From positions 4,845,952 through 4,909,951 of the forward strand of contig NZ_AP022581.1 in the NCBI RefSeq assembly GCF_010731535.1: a stretch of 64,000 nucleotides of DNA, written 5' to 3'. The position numbers were made by a program, and so were the translations under genes. This DNA is from Mycobacterium lacus (GTDB taxonomy: Bacteria > Actinomycetota > Actinomycetes > Mycobacteriales > Mycobacteriaceae). This document shows positions 16,340 to 24,956 of the stretch, one piece after another. Positions within the stretch are counted from its first letter, which is position 1; every line of letters starts with the position of its first letter. The notes under the pieces were generated by a model. It saw only the letters and a list, made by a program, of their open reading frames with translations. It had not been told where the DNA came from and did no database searches.

Positions 16340-17605
16340 GTGGCGCTCGTCGTGCAGAAGTACGGCGGATCTTCGGTAGCCGACGCTGACCGGATCCGCC
16401 GCGTCGCCGAGCGCATCGTCGAGACCAAGAAGCAGGGAAATGACGTCGTTGTGGTGGTCTCGGCGATGGGCGACACCACCGACGACCTGCTGGACCTGGC
16501 TCAGCAGGTATGCCCGGCCCCGCCGCCCCGGGAACTCGACATGCTGCTGACCGCCGGGGAGCGCATCTCCAATGCGTTGGTGGCCATGGCGATCGAATCG
16601 CTGGGCGCGCAAGCCCGGTCGTTCACCGGTTCGCAAGCCGGTGTGATCACCACCGGCACCCACGGCAACGCGAAGATCATCAACGTCACGCCGGGACGGC
16701 TGCAAACCGCGCTCGCCGAAGGCCGGATCGTTCTGGTCGCCGGATTCCAAGGGGTCAGCCAGGACACCCGGGACGTCACCACGCTGGGCCGTGGTGGCTC
16801 GGACACCACGGCCGTCGCCTTGGCCGCGGCGCTGGGCGCCGACGTCTGCGAGATCTACACCGACGTGGACGGCATCTTCAGCGCCGACCCGAGGATCGTG
16901 CACAACGCCCGCAAGCTCGACACGGTGACGTTCGAGGAGATGCTCGAAATGGCGGCCTGCGGCGCCAAGGTGCTGATGCTGCGCTGCGTGGAATACGCAC
17001 GGCGGCATAACATTCCGGTGCACGTCCGGTCGTCGTACTCGGACAAGGTGGGCACCGTCGTCGTCGGATCGATCAAGGACATACCCATGGAAGACCCCAT
17101 CCTGACCGGAGTCGCGCACGACCGCAGCGAGGCCAAGGTGACGATTGTCGGGCTGCCCGACATCCCCGGGTACGCGGCCAAGGTGTTCCGGGCCGTCGCC
17201 GACGCCGACGTGAACATCGACATGGTGCTGCAGAACGTCTCCAAGGTTGAGGACGGCAAGACCGACATCACCTTCACCTGCTCCCGCGACAGCGGGCCCA
17301 CCGCGGTGGCCAAGCTGGATTCGCTCAAGGACGAGATCGGGTTCACCCAGCTGCTCTACGACGACCACATCGGCAAGGTGTCGCTCATCGGGGCGGGCAT
17401 GCGCAGTCACCCCGGCGTCACGGCGACGTTCTGCGAGGCGCTGGCCGCGGTCGGGGTCAACATCGAGCTGATCTCCACCTCCGAGATCCGGATCTCGGTG
17501 CTGTGCCGGGACACCGAACTAGACAAGGCCGTTGTCGCGTTGCATGAGGCGTTCGGTCTGGGCGGCGAGGAACAGGCCACCGTGTATGCGGGGACGGGAC
17601 GCTAG
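16340..17605 (+). CDS. ask: Aspartokinase
   Basis: This 421-residue, M. tuberculosis-length enzyme phosphorylates aspartate at the head of lysine, threonine, methionine and diaminopimelate synthesis. The N-terminal kinase motif is VVQKYGGSSVADADRIRRVA; TTLGRGGSDTTAVALAAAL is near residue 155. Two ACT domains (from about 265) give allosteric control. GTG 16340 has AGGA 6 nt upstream and yields MALVVQKYGGSS; an in-frame extension to 16298 is unlike homologues. It is followed directly by asd (TAGATG), forming the ask-asd operon, and diverges from leuA across the leader region. Confidence 0.96.
   Translation: MALVVQKYGGSSVADADRIRRVAERIVETKKQGNDVVVVVSAMGDTTDDLLDLAQQVCPAPPPRELDMLLTAGERISNALVAMAIESLGAQARSFTGSQAGVITTGTHGNAKIINVTPGRLQTALAEGRIVLVAGFQGVSQDTRDVTTLGRGGSDTTAVALAAALGADVCEIYTDVDGIFSADPRIVHNARKLDTVTFEEMLEMAACGAKVLMLRCVEYARRHNIPVHVRSSYSDKVGTVVVGSIKDIPMEDPILTGVAHDRSEAKVTIVGLPDIPGYAAKVFRAVADADVNIDMVLQNVSKVEDGKTDITFTCSRDSGPTAVAKLDSLKDEIGFTQLLYDDHIGKVSLIGAGMRSHPGVTATFCEALAAVGVNIELISTSEIRISVLCRDTELDKAVVALHEAFGLGGEEQATVYAGTGR
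17087..17605 (+). CDS. ask: Probable internal start for the aspartokinase regulatory (beta) subunit
   Basis: An in-frame ATG at 17087 begins MEDPILTGVAHDRSEAKVT, the position where corynebacterial ask produces its separate beta subunit from an overlapping frame. AAGGA lies at 17075-17079, a good distance upstream. The 172-residue product would be the two ACT domains alone, giving an alpha2beta2 enzyme. Family knowledge suggests it; translation from here is inferred. Confidence 0.5.
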   Translation: MEDPILTGVAHDRSEAKVTIVGLPDIPGYAAKVFRAVADADVNIDMVLQNVSKVEDGKTDITFTCSRDSGPTAVAKLDSLKDEIGFTQLLYDDHIGKVSLIGAGMRSHPGVTATFCEALAAVGVNIELISTSEIRISVLCRDTELDKAVVALHEAFGLGGEEQATVYAGTGR

Positions 17606-18640
17606 ATGGTTGCTATCGGGGTGGTAGGGGCCACCGGCCAGGTGGGCCAGGTGATGCGCACGCTGCTCGACGAGCGCGACTTCCCGGCGACGACGGTCCG
17701 GTTCTTCGCCTCCGCCCGCTCCCAGGGCCGCAAGCTGGCCTTCCGCGGCCAAGAGATCGAGGTCGAGGACGCCGAAACCGCCGACCCGAGCGGGCTGGAC
17801 ATCGCGTTGTTCTCGGCCGGCGCGGCGATGTCGCGCGTGCAGGCGCCGCGGTTCGCCGCCGCCGGGGTCACGGTGATCGACAACTCGTCGGCGTGGCGCA
17901 AGGATCCCGACGTTCCGCTGGTGGTCTCGGAGGTCAACTACCGGCGCGACGCGCACCGTCGGCCCAAGGGCATCATTGCCAACCCGAACTGCACCACGAT
18001 GGCCGCGATGCCGGTGCTCAAGGTGCTGCACGACGAAGCGCAGCTGGTGCGCATCGTCGTGTCGACCTACCAGGCGGTGTCTGGCAGCGGGCTGGCCGGG
18101 GTGGACGAACTGGCGACCCAGGCGCGCGCGGTCATTGACGACGCCGAACGGCTGGTGCATGACGGCGGCGCCCTAGATTTCCCGGCGCCAACCAAATACG
18201 TCGCGCCGATCGCGTTCAACGTGGTGCCGCTGGCCGGATCGCTGGTGGACGACGACTCCGGGGAGACCGACGAGGATCAGAAACTGCGCTCCGAAAGCCG
18301 CAAGATCCTCGGCATTCCGGACTTGCTGGTTAGCGGTACCTGTGTGCGGGTTCCGGTGTTCACCGGCCACTCGCTGTCGATCAACGCCGAATTCGCCCAC
18401 CCGCTCTCGCCCGGGCGGGCCCGTGAACTTCTCGACGGCGCCCCCGGCGTGAGGCTGGTCGAGGTACCGACACCGCTGGCGGCCGCCGGCATCGACGAAT
18501 CACTGGTCGGCCGCATCCGACAGGATCCGGGCGTACCGGACGGGCGTGGTTTGGCGCTGTTCGTTTCGGGGGACAACCTGCGCAAAGGGGCGGCGCTGAA
18601 CACGATCCAAATCGCCGAGTTGCTGGCTTCTGAATTGTGA
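17606..18640 (+). CDS. asd: Aspartate-semialdehyde dehydrogenase
   Basis: This 344-residue NADPH-dependent enzyme reduces aspartyl phosphate to the semialdehyde. The nucleotide-binding motif is GVVGATGQVGQVM at the N-terminus. The catalytic Cys is in IIANPNCTTMAAM (near residue 130), and the active-site region is RVPVFTGHSLSINAEF. The ATG abuts the ask stop codon. Its own stop overlaps the next gene by 4 bp (GTGA). Confidence 0.96.
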   Translation: MVAIGVVGATGQVGQVMRTLLDERDFPATTVRFFASARSQGRKLAFRGQEIEVEDAETADPSGLDIALFSAGAAMSRVQAPRFAAAGVTVIDNSSAWRKDPDVPLVVSEVNYRRDAHRRPKGIIANPNCTTMAAMPVLKVLHDEAQLVRIVVSTYQAVSGSGLAGVDELATQARAVIDDAERLVHDGGALDFPAPTKYVAPIAFNVVPLAGSLVDDDSGETDEDQKLRSESRKILGIPDLLVSGTCVRVPVFTGHSLSINAEFAHPLSPGRARELLDGAPGVRLVEVPTPLAAAGIDESLVGRIRQDPGVPDGRGLALFVSGDNLRKGAALNTIQIAELLASEL

Positions 18641-19764
18641 TTCGCGGGTATACCGCGGTGTTGTTGTGTTTGGTTGCTTCGCAAGCTGTTTGGATCGCAC
18701 ACGCCGATCCGCCCGCGCCCGCGCCGGAGCCGATCCTGCAGCCGTTGGCACCCGGACAGGTGGTGCGGATCGGTCCGACGGCCGGCACCGGCACCCCCAC
18801 CAGGGATTACGGCATCGGCGCCACCGATCTGTGTGAATTCGTCGAGTTCCCCACCCAACTGTTGCAAGTCTGTGGGGACAGCTTCGCCGGTCAGGGGGTC
18901 GGGTTCGGTGGCTGGTACTCGCCGATCGCGCTGCACGTCGACACCGCGTCGGTCGACGACCCCGACGGGGTGCGCTACACGGGTGTCACCGGCGTGACCA
19001 AGCCGTTGCTGGCCGATCCCACGCCGCCGGGGGATTCGCAGCTGCCCGCCGGGGTGGTGCAGATCAACCGTCGCAACTATCTGATGGTGGCGACGACGAA
19101 AGACCTGGAGCCGCAGAACTCGCGGCTGGTGATTGCCGAACCGGTGCACGGCGGCTGGCAAACGGTCCCGGGATCGCGGCGCGACGCCTCCTACCAGGGC
19201 GGCCATCAGACGCAGATCAGCGGGTACTACGACCCGATCCCCACCCCCGATTCGCAGACCGGGTGGGTGTACATCGTGGCCAACAGCTTCACCCGCAATC
19301 AATCAGTCGTGTTGTACCGCGCCACGCCGGAAGCGTTCACGGACCGGTCGCGGTGGCAGGGCTGGGCGTCGGGACCCAACGGCGGGTGGAACAAGCCACC
19401 GACACCGCTGTGGCCCGACCAGATCGGCGAGATGTGCATCAGGCAGATCGACGGCAGGGCGGTGCTGTCGTATTTCAACGCCAGCACCGGCGACATGGAG
19501 GTTCGGGTGGCCACCGACCCGAGGTTCCTGGGTGACGCGCCGGTGACCACGGTGGTGCAACACGACGAGTGGCCGGAACCGCCGGAAAGCCTGCCGCCCC
19601 CGTACGACAATCGGCTCGCCCAACCCTACGGTGGGTACATCTCGCCCGGCTCCACCCTCGATGAGTTGCGGATCTTCGTCAGCCAGTGGAATAACATCGA
19701 TCCGCGTGCCAGCGCGCCCTACCGGGTGATCCAGTTCGCGGTCAACCCGTTCAAGCCGGACTAG
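18637..19764 (+). CDS. Secreted DUF4185-type protein (Rv3707c family)
   Basis: The product is 375 residues with an N-terminal signal peptide (GYTAVLLCLVASQAVWIAHA, cleavage near ADP). The mature part is beta-rich with repeated Gly-Trp-Tyr and Asn-Arg motifs (GVGFGGWYSPIALHV, ILRNYLMV-like strands, WNNIDPRASAPYRVIQFAV at the end), consistent with the DUF4185/glycosidase-like beta-propeller family. Enzymatic activity is unknown. GTG 18637 overlaps the asd stop (GTGA), so it is translationally coupled to ask-asd, though no role in that pathway is implied. Confidence 0.75.
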   Translation: MIRGYTAVLLCLVASQAVWIAHADPPAPAPEPILQPLAPGQVVRIGPTAGTGTPTRDYGIGATDLCEFVEFPTQLLQVCGDSFAGQGVGFGGWYSPIALHVDTASVDDPDGVRYTGVTGVTKPLLADPTPPGDSQLPAGVVQINRRNYLMVATTKDLEPQNSRLVIAEPVHGGWQTVPGSRRDASYQGGHQTQISGYYDPIPTPDSQTGWVYIVANSFTRNQSVVLYRATPEAFTDRSRWQGWASGPNGGWNKPPTPLWPDQIGEMCIRQIDGRAVLSYFNASTGDMEVRVATDPRFLGDAPVTTVVQHDEWPEPPESLPPPYDNRLAQPYGGYISPGSTLDELRIFVSQWNNIDPRASAPYRVIQFAVNPFKPD

Positions 19765-19836
19765 CGCCTGAGCTCACAGCCGCTACATAACTGGCGCATA
19801 GCCCTGCCTATTGTTTACCCCCGCATCATGTGTCTC

Positions 19837-20184
19837 ATGAGTGAAGCTCCTGAAACCCCAATTGCTACCGCAACACCACCGGCTCCCGCCGACGGCGGGA
19901 CGTCACACCAGGGCCCCTGGGTCTTCCGGGCCGCGGCGTGGGTCGCCATCGTCGCCGGGATCGTGTTCATTGTCTCGGTCATCTTCTTCACCGGCTTCGC
20001 CCTCGGCAGGCATGCCGGGCACGGTGGGTGCCACCACGGTCACCACAAGCACCACGCGATCCTCATGCGTCCGGGAGCCCCGAACGGCGGCCCCGCGGCG
20101 GCGAATCCCGGCGCACCGGCGGGGCCTGCCCAGGTGCCGTCGACGGTCGCCCCGACCGCGACGAGCGCCCCTAGGACGCCGTAG
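19837..20184 (+). CDS. Small proline/histidine-rich membrane protein (Rv3706c-like)
   Basis: The product is 115 residues: a Pro/Ala-rich N-terminus, one strong transmembrane helix (AAWVAIVAGIVFIVSVIFFTGFALG, residues ~32-56), a His/Gly-rich segment (GHGGCHHGHHKHH) that could bind metal, and an Ala/Pro-rich tail. ATG 19837 is chosen over 19828 because it gives MSEAPE, matching the paralogue at 20299 (MSETPE). The function is unknown. Confidence 0.7.
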   Translation: MSEAPETPIATATPPAPADGGTSHQGPWVFRAAAWVAIVAGIVFIVSVIFFTGFALGRHAGHGGCHHGHHKHHAILMRPGAPNGGPAAANPGAPAGPAQVPSTVAPTATSAPRTP

Positions 20185-20298
20185 CGGTACGGGTCAGTCA
20201 GTGGCCCGGTGTTCGCTCGCGCGCCGGGCCACCAATTCATAGGAATTTTGTGGGCCTAACCCCTTACGGTCTTTGCAGGCCTGCGCGATATTCAAGAC

Positions 20299-20745
20299 AT
20301 GAGCGAAACACCCGAACCCTCGCTTCCAGCGCCTCCTGTCGCCACCGCTCCGCCACCTCCGCCACCGTCCAGGGAGAAGCCGCCGAGGCTTTACGCGGTC
20401 GCGGCGTGGGTAGTGATCGTCGCCGGGATCGTTTTCATCGTGACGACCATCTTCTTCACCACCGCCATAATCCTCGGGCCATACCACTGGCGCGGGCATC
20501 ATCCCCGTCACCACCACGGCATCTTCTGGCGCGACGGACCCGGTGGCCAGCCGCCGGGACCCGGGGGCTGGCAATTCCGGTTCCCCGGACCGGGCGGTCC
20601 TCCTCCCCTGGGCCCACCTCCGCCTTTCCCCGGGCCGCTCGGCCCGCCGCCTCCCGGTGGTCCCGGTGGTCCGGGTGGTCCGACGCAGGTTCCGTCGCCT
20701 ACCGGTCCGACCATCACACCCAGTAATCCGCCGGGTCGCCCATAG
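20299..20745 (+). CDS. Proline-rich membrane protein (Rv3705A-like), paralogue of 19837
   Basis: The product is 148 residues with the same plan as the preceding gene: MSETPEPS start, Pro-rich lead, one transmembrane helix with the shared VAGIVFIV core, then a HHPRHHHG motif and a long Pro/Gly tail (GGPPPLGPPPPFPGPLGPPP). The helix and flanks are similar enough to imply tandem duplication. The tail is low-complexity and probably extracytoplasmic. Confidence 0.7.
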   Translation: MSETPEPSLPAPPVATAPPPPPPSREKPPRLYAVAAWVVIVAGIVFIVTTIFFTTAIILGPYHWRGHHPRHHHGIFWRDGPGGQPPGPGGWQFRFPGPGGPPPLGPPPPFPGPLGPPPPGGPGGPGGPTQVPSPTGPTITPSNPPGRP

Positions 20746-20783
20746 GGGTTAGCCCGGCGCCGCGCCTGGCATGATCGACACCC

Positions 20784-20885
20784 ATGACCGTTGAAGTCGT
20801 TTACACCAACGAATCCACTGCCACTGGGGGCGGCCAGGCGAGGTCAGCGACCCGGGGCGACGTCGACGTCGACGTCCAGGTCTAA
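20784..20885 (+). pseudogene. 5' remnant of an Ohr/OsmC-type peroxidase gene
   Basis: ATG 20784 to TAA 20885 encodes 33 residues beginning MTVEVVYTNESTATGGG. This is the standard start of Ohr organic-hydroperoxide resistance proteins (VVYT-EATSTGGG...). The family then continues for about 110 more residues with two Cys, which are absent here: the frame stops after DVDVDVQV and the next gene starts 5 bp later. It is best read as the surviving 5' end of a deleted gene. A short coupled leader ORF is the alternative. Confidence 0.5.
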
Positions 20886-20890
20886 CCCTC

Positions 20891-21532
20891 ATGCGGATCG
20901 CCACCGCGGCGGTGAGTGTGGCCGTCGGCGCAGCGTTGGCTGTCCCCGTCGCGCAGGCTCACCCGTCGGATCCGGGAGTGGTTTCCTACGCGGTCCTCGG
21001 CAAGGGGTCCGTGGGCAACATCGTCGGCGGACCGATGGGGTGGGAGTCGGTGTTCACCCAGCCGATCCAGGAGTTCTGGGTCGAGCTTCCGGCGTGCAAC
21101 AACTGGGCGGACATCGGCCTGCCCGAGGTGTACAACGACCCCGACCTGGCGTCGTTCAACGGAGCCACCACGCAGACGTCGGCCACTGACCAAACCCACT
21201 ACGTCAAGCAGGCGGTCGGGGTTTTCGCCACCAACGACGCCGCCGACCGGGCCTTCCACCGGGTCGTGGACCGGACCGTGGGTTGCTCGGGACAGACCAC
21301 CGCGATGCACTTGGACAACGGAATCACCCAGGTGTGGTCGTTCGCCGGCGAGGGCGCCACCGGCGGCGACATGGTGTGGGTCAAGCAAGAAGCGGGCACC
21401 GATCGTCGCTGCTTCGATCAAACCCGGCTGCGCGAAAATGTGTTGCTCCAAGCCAAGGTCTGCCAATCTGGCAACGCCGGCCCCGCGGTCAATGTGCTGG
21501 CCGGAGCAATGCAGAACGCACTGGGCCAGTAG
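20891..21532 (+). CDS. Secreted sensor-domain (PknH-like) protein, Rv3705c family
   Basis: The product is 213 residues with a signal peptide (RIATAAVSVAVGAALAVPVAQA, cleavage before HPSDP). The mature domain matches the PknH-type extracellular sensor fold: PACNNWADIG, HYVKQAVGVFATNDAADRAF, VGCSGQTTAMH, and paired cysteines (four in the mature part). Such domains are found on kinases and lipoproteins; here there is no kinase. It is separated by 144 bp from egtA and on the same strand. Confidence 0.75.
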   Translation: MRIATAAVSVAVGAALAVPVAQAHPSDPGVVSYAVLGKGSVGNIVGGPMGWESVFTQPIQEFWVELPACNNWADIGLPEVYNDPDLASFNGATTQTSATDQTHYVKQAVGVFATNDAADRAFHRVVDRTVGCSGQTTAMHLDNGITQVWSFAGEGATGGDMVWVKQEAGTDRRCFDQTRLRENVLLQAKVCQSGNAGPAVNVLAGAMQNALGQ

Positions 21533-21676
21533 CCGCGGCCTAATTTGGGTAAACAGCTAACCCGTGCAAGGAATATGTCGGGGCGGTCTGGTAGCTGAAG
21601 TGGTGGCGGCTAAGGTTCTCCTAGCTGCGACAACGAGGGTCTGCGACGCGCGCTCCGGGCCCGGAGGGATCGTGAT

Positions 21677-22975
21677 ATGACGTTCGGCGCCATCGCCGCG
21701 GCGGCCTCGCGGTTGGATGGCGCTTGCCCGGCCGACGTCGAGATGACGAGTTCGTCGGTGGCCGCGGAGTACATCGCGGATACCTGCCTCGACGACGGCC
21801 CGCTGGGGCGCGTCGGCCTGGAGCTGGAGGCGCACTGTTACGACCCGGCCGATCCGTTTCGCAGGCCGAGCTGGGACGAAATCACCGCCGTTCTGGAGTG
21901 GCTGAGCCCGATGCCGGGCGGCAGTGTGGTCACCGTGGAGCCCGGCGGCGCCGTGGAACTGTCCGGCCCACCGGTCGTCGGCGTACTGCCCGCCGTTGAG
22001 GCGATGACCCGCGATCAGCAGGTACTGCGGTCGGCCTTCGCCGAGGCCGGGCTGGGGTTGGTTTTCCTGGGAGCCGACCCGCTGCGCTCGCCGATGCGGG
22101 TCAACCCGGGCGCGCGGTATCGCGCCATGGAACGGTTCTTCGCCGCCAGCCACAGCGGGGCAGCGGGTGCGGCGATGATGACATCGACCGCCTCGATCCA
22201 GGTCAATCTGGACGCCGGGCCGCAGGACGGGTGGGCGTCGCGGGTGCGGCTGGCGCACGCCCTGGGGCCGACGATGATCGCGATCGCGGCCAACTCCCCG
22301 ATGCTGAGCGGTCGATTCTCCGGTTGGGTGTCCAGCCGCCAGCGGGTGTGGGGTCAGATGGACTCCGCGCGGTGCGGGCCCATCCTGGGGGCCAGCGGCG
22401 ACGACCCCGGCACCGACTGGGCGCGCTACGCGCTGAAGGCCCCGGTGATGATGGTGCGAAGCCCGGACGCCGACGACACTTTTGCGGTCACCCATTACGT
22501 GCCCTTCGCCGATTGGGTGGACGGCGTGGTCCGGCTCGGCGGTCGCCGGCCCACCGTCGCCGACCTGCAGTACCACCTCACCACCCTGTTTCCGCCGGTG
22601 CGCCCGCGGCGGTGGCTCGAGATCCGCTACCTGGACAGCGTGCCCGACGACGTCTGGCCCGCCGTGCTGTTCACCCTGGTGACGCTGCTCGACGACCCGG
22701 CCGCGGCCGACCTCGCCGCCGACGCCGTCGAGCCGGTGGCCACCGCGTGGGACACCGCCGCCCGGGTCGGCCTGAGCGACCGGCGGCTATACGCGGCGGC
22801 CAACCGGTGTGTGGCCGTCGCCGCGCGGCGGGCACCGCCGGAGCTCAGCGACTCGATGCAGCGGTTGATCGGCGGCGTCGAACAGGGCCGGTGTCCGGCG
22901 GACGATTTTTCCGACCGAGTGATCGAGCACGGCCTCGCGCCGGTGGTCGCGCGGTTGGCGCAAGGGTGGCCGTGA
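21677..22975 (+). CDS. egtA: EgtA, gamma-glutamylcysteine synthetase of ergothioneine synthesis
   Basis: This 432-residue GCS2-type carboxylate-amine ligase condenses Glu and Cys to gamma-Glu-Cys, the sulfur donor used by EgtB. The core motif GRVGLELEAHCYD is near residue 50. AAMMTSTASIQVNLDAG is near 170 and LEIRYLDSVPDDVW near 317, typical of the GshA2/EgtA fold. ATG 21677 has GGAGGGAT 8 nt upstream. It is the first gene of a tightly coupled egtABCDE operon; egtB starts inside its stop codon (GTGA, 22972-22975). Confidence 0.95.
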   Translation: MTFGAIAAAASRLDGACPADVEMTSSSVAAEYIADTCLDDGPLGRVGLELEAHCYDPADPFRRPSWDEITAVLEWLSPMPGGSVVTVEPGGAVELSGPPVVGVLPAVEAMTRDQQVLRSAFAEAGLGLVFLGADPLRSPMRVNPGARYRAMERFFAASHSGAAGAAMMTSTASIQVNLDAGPQDGWASRVRLAHALGPTMIAIAANSPMLSGRFSGWVSSRQRVWGQMDSARCGPILGASGDDPGTDWARYALKAPVMMVRSPDADDTFAVTHYVPFADWVDGVVRLGGRRPTVADLQYHLTTLFPPVRPRRWLEIRYLDSVPDDVWPAVLFTLVTLLDDPAAADLAADAVEPVATAWDTAARVGLSDRRLYAAANRCVAVAARRAPPELSDSMQRLIGGVEQGRCPADDFSDRVIEHGLAPVVARLAQGWP

Positions 22976-24249
22976 CTAGCCGGGAAAGGCTCGCCGACGG
23001 CCTCGCGCGGGCCCGGGCGCGCACGTTGCGGCTGGTCGAGTTCGACGATGCCGAGCTTTGTCGCCAGTACGACCCGTTGATGAGCCCGCTGGTGTGGGAC
23101 CTGGCGCACATCGGTCAGCAGGAAGAGTTGTGGCTGCTGCGCGACGGCGACCCGGCCCGGCCCGGGATGCTGTCGCCGGCGGTCGAGGGCCTCTACGACG
23201 CCTTCGAACACCCCCGCGCCAGTCGTGTCGATTTGCCGCTGCTGTCCCCGGAGCGGGCGCGGTCCTATTGCCGGACGGTGCGGTCCGCCGTGCTGGATGC
23301 CCTCGACGCCCTTCCGGTGGACGCCAGCGACTTCGCGTTCGGTTTGGTGATCAGCCACGAGAATCAGCACGACGAAACGATGCTGCAGGCGTTGAACCTG
23401 CGCCCCGGCCCGCCGCTGTTGCGGGAACGGGCCGCCCTGCCCGCGGGCCGGCCGGCGCTGGCCGGGACGGCGGTGTTGGTGCCCGCCGGCCCGTTCGTGC
23501 TCGGCGTGGACGCCGCGAGTGAGCCGTACTCGCTGGACAACGAGCGTCCCGCCCACATCGTCGATGTGCCGGCCTACCGCATTGGCCGGGTTCCGGTCAC
23601 CAATGGTGAATGGCGACATTTCATCGACGACGGGGGCTACACCCAGCCGCGGTGGTGGTCCACGCGCGGCTGGCAGCATCGCCAGCGCGCCGGGCTTACC
23701 GCGCCGCAGTTCTGGAATCCGGACGGGCAGACGCGCACCCGCTTCGGCTACGTCGAAGACATTCCCGCCGACGAGCCGGTGCAGCACGTCACCTACTTCG
23801 AGGCCGAGGCCTACGCGGCCTGGGCCGGCGCCCGGTTGCCGACCGAGGCGGAATGGGAGAAGGCCTGCGCATGGGATCCGGCGACCAACTCCCGGCGCCG
23901 CTACCCGTGGGGAGCCTCAGAGCCGTCGGAGGCCGTGGCCAACCTCGGTGGCGCGGCGCTGCGCCCGGCGCCGGTCGGCGCGTACCCGGGTGGTGCTTCG
24001 GCCTACGGCGTAGAGCAGATGCTGGGCGATGTCTGGGAGTGGACCAGCTCGCCGCTGCGGCCCTGGCCCGGGTTCGTCCCGATGATCTACGAGCGTTATT
24101 CGCGGCCATTCTTCGACGGCGACTATCGGGTGCTGCGTGGTGGATCGTGGGCGGTGGAGAGCGCGATCCTGCGGCCCAGCTTCCGCAACTGGGACCACCC
24201 CTACCGCCGCCAGATCTTCTCCGGCGTCCGGTTGGCGTGGGACGCCTGA
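22972..24249 (+). CDS. egtB: EgtB, hercynine oxygenase (sulfoxide synthase)
   Basis: This 425-residue iron enzyme joins gamma-Glu-Cys to hercynine with O2. The N-terminal DinB-like domain carries the three-His iron site: H in WDLAHIGQQEELW (~46) and two in ISHENQHDETML (~134 and 138). The C-terminal formylglycine-generating-enzyme-like domain includes RLPTEAEWEKACAWD and GDVWEWTSSPLRPWPGF and ends RQIFSGVRLAW. Length equals the M. tuberculosis enzyme. GTG 22972 overlaps egtA. The much longer upstream frame is an egtA shadow. Confidence 0.97.
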   Translation: MTSRERLADGLARARARTLRLVEFDDAELCRQYDPLMSPLVWDLAHIGQQEELWLLRDGDPARPGMLSPAVEGLYDAFEHPRASRVDLPLLSPERARSYCRTVRSAVLDALDALPVDASDFAFGLVISHENQHDETMLQALNLRPGPPLLRERAALPAGRPALAGTAVLVPAGPFVLGVDAASEPYSLDNERPAHIVDVPAYRIGRVPVTNGEWRHFIDDGGYTQPRWWSTRGWQHRQRAGLTAPQFWNPDGQTRTRFGYVEDIPADEPVQHVTYFEAEAYAAWAGARLPTEAEWEKACAWDPATNSRRRYPWGASEPSEAVANLGGAALRPAPVGAYPGGASAYGVEQMLGDVWEWTSSPLRPWPGFVPMIYERYSRPFFDGDYRVLRGGSWAVESAILRPSFRNWDHPYRRQIFSGVRLAWDA

Positions 24250-24956
24250 TGTGCCGTCACCTGGGTTGGCTCGGGGCCGATGTCACGGTCGCCTCGCTGG
24301 TGCTCGATCCGCCACGGGGCCTGCTGGCGCAGTCCTATGCTCCGCGCCGGCAAAAGCACGGCCTGCTGAACGCCGACGGTTGGGGCGTGGGCTTTTTCGA
24401 CGGCGGGGTGCCCCGGCGCTGGCGCAGCTCGGCGCCGCTCTGGGGCGACCTGTCGTTTGCCTCGGTGGCGCCGGCCCTGCGCAGCCACTGTGTGGTGGCG
24501 GCGGTGCGCTCGGCGACGGTCGGCATGCCGATCGAAGCCAGCGCGAGTGCGCCGTTCACCGACGGTCACTGGCTGTTGTCGCACAACGGTGTCGTCGACC
24601 GCGCCGTGTTGCCGCTGCGTTCGTCGGCCGAATCGGTTTGCGACAGCGCGATACTCGCGGCGGCCATCTTCGCTCGCGGGATGGACGCGCTGGGCGACAC
24701 GATCGTCGAGATCGGGGCGGCCGACCCCATTGCACGATTGAATATCCTGGCGGCCAATGGTTCTCGTATGGTGGCCACTACCTGGGGGGACACGTTGTCG
24801 ATCTTGCGGCGCGCCGACGGAGTGGTGCTGGCCAGCGAACCCTACGACGACGACCCGGACTGGGCAGACGTGCCGGACCGCCACCTGGTGGAGGTCGTCG
24901 GGGATCGTGTCACGTTGACCCGTTTGGACCGCCTTGGCCCCCCGAAAGGATGCTGA
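24249..24956 (+). CDS. egtC: EgtC, gamma-glutamyl amidohydrolase
   Basis: This 235-residue class II glutamine-amidotransferase-fold hydrolase removes the gamma-glutamyl group from the EgtB product. The N-terminal nucleophile is Cys2 (MCRHLGWLG). Family motifs DGWGVGFFDGG, RSATVGM, and SHNGVVDR follow. The ATG shares one base with the egtB stop (TGATG). Confidence 0.96.
   Translation: MCRHLGWLGADVTVASLVLDPPRGLLAQSYAPRRQKHGLLNADGWGVGFFDGGVPRRWRSSAPLWGDLSFASVAPALRSHCVVAAVRSATVGMPIEASASAPFTDGHWLLSHNGVVDRAVLPLRSSAESVCDSAILAAAIFARGMDALGDTIVEIGAADPIARLNILAANGSRMVATTWGDTLSILRRADGVVLASEPYDDDPDWADVPDRHLVEVVGDRVTLTRLDRLGPPKGC

Noticed and set aside
22231..22971. Long extension of the EgtB frame into egtA
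   Set aside because: Low-complexity Arg/Ala translation typical of a GC-rich shadow frame; the GTG in the GTGA overlap gives the exact EgtB length.
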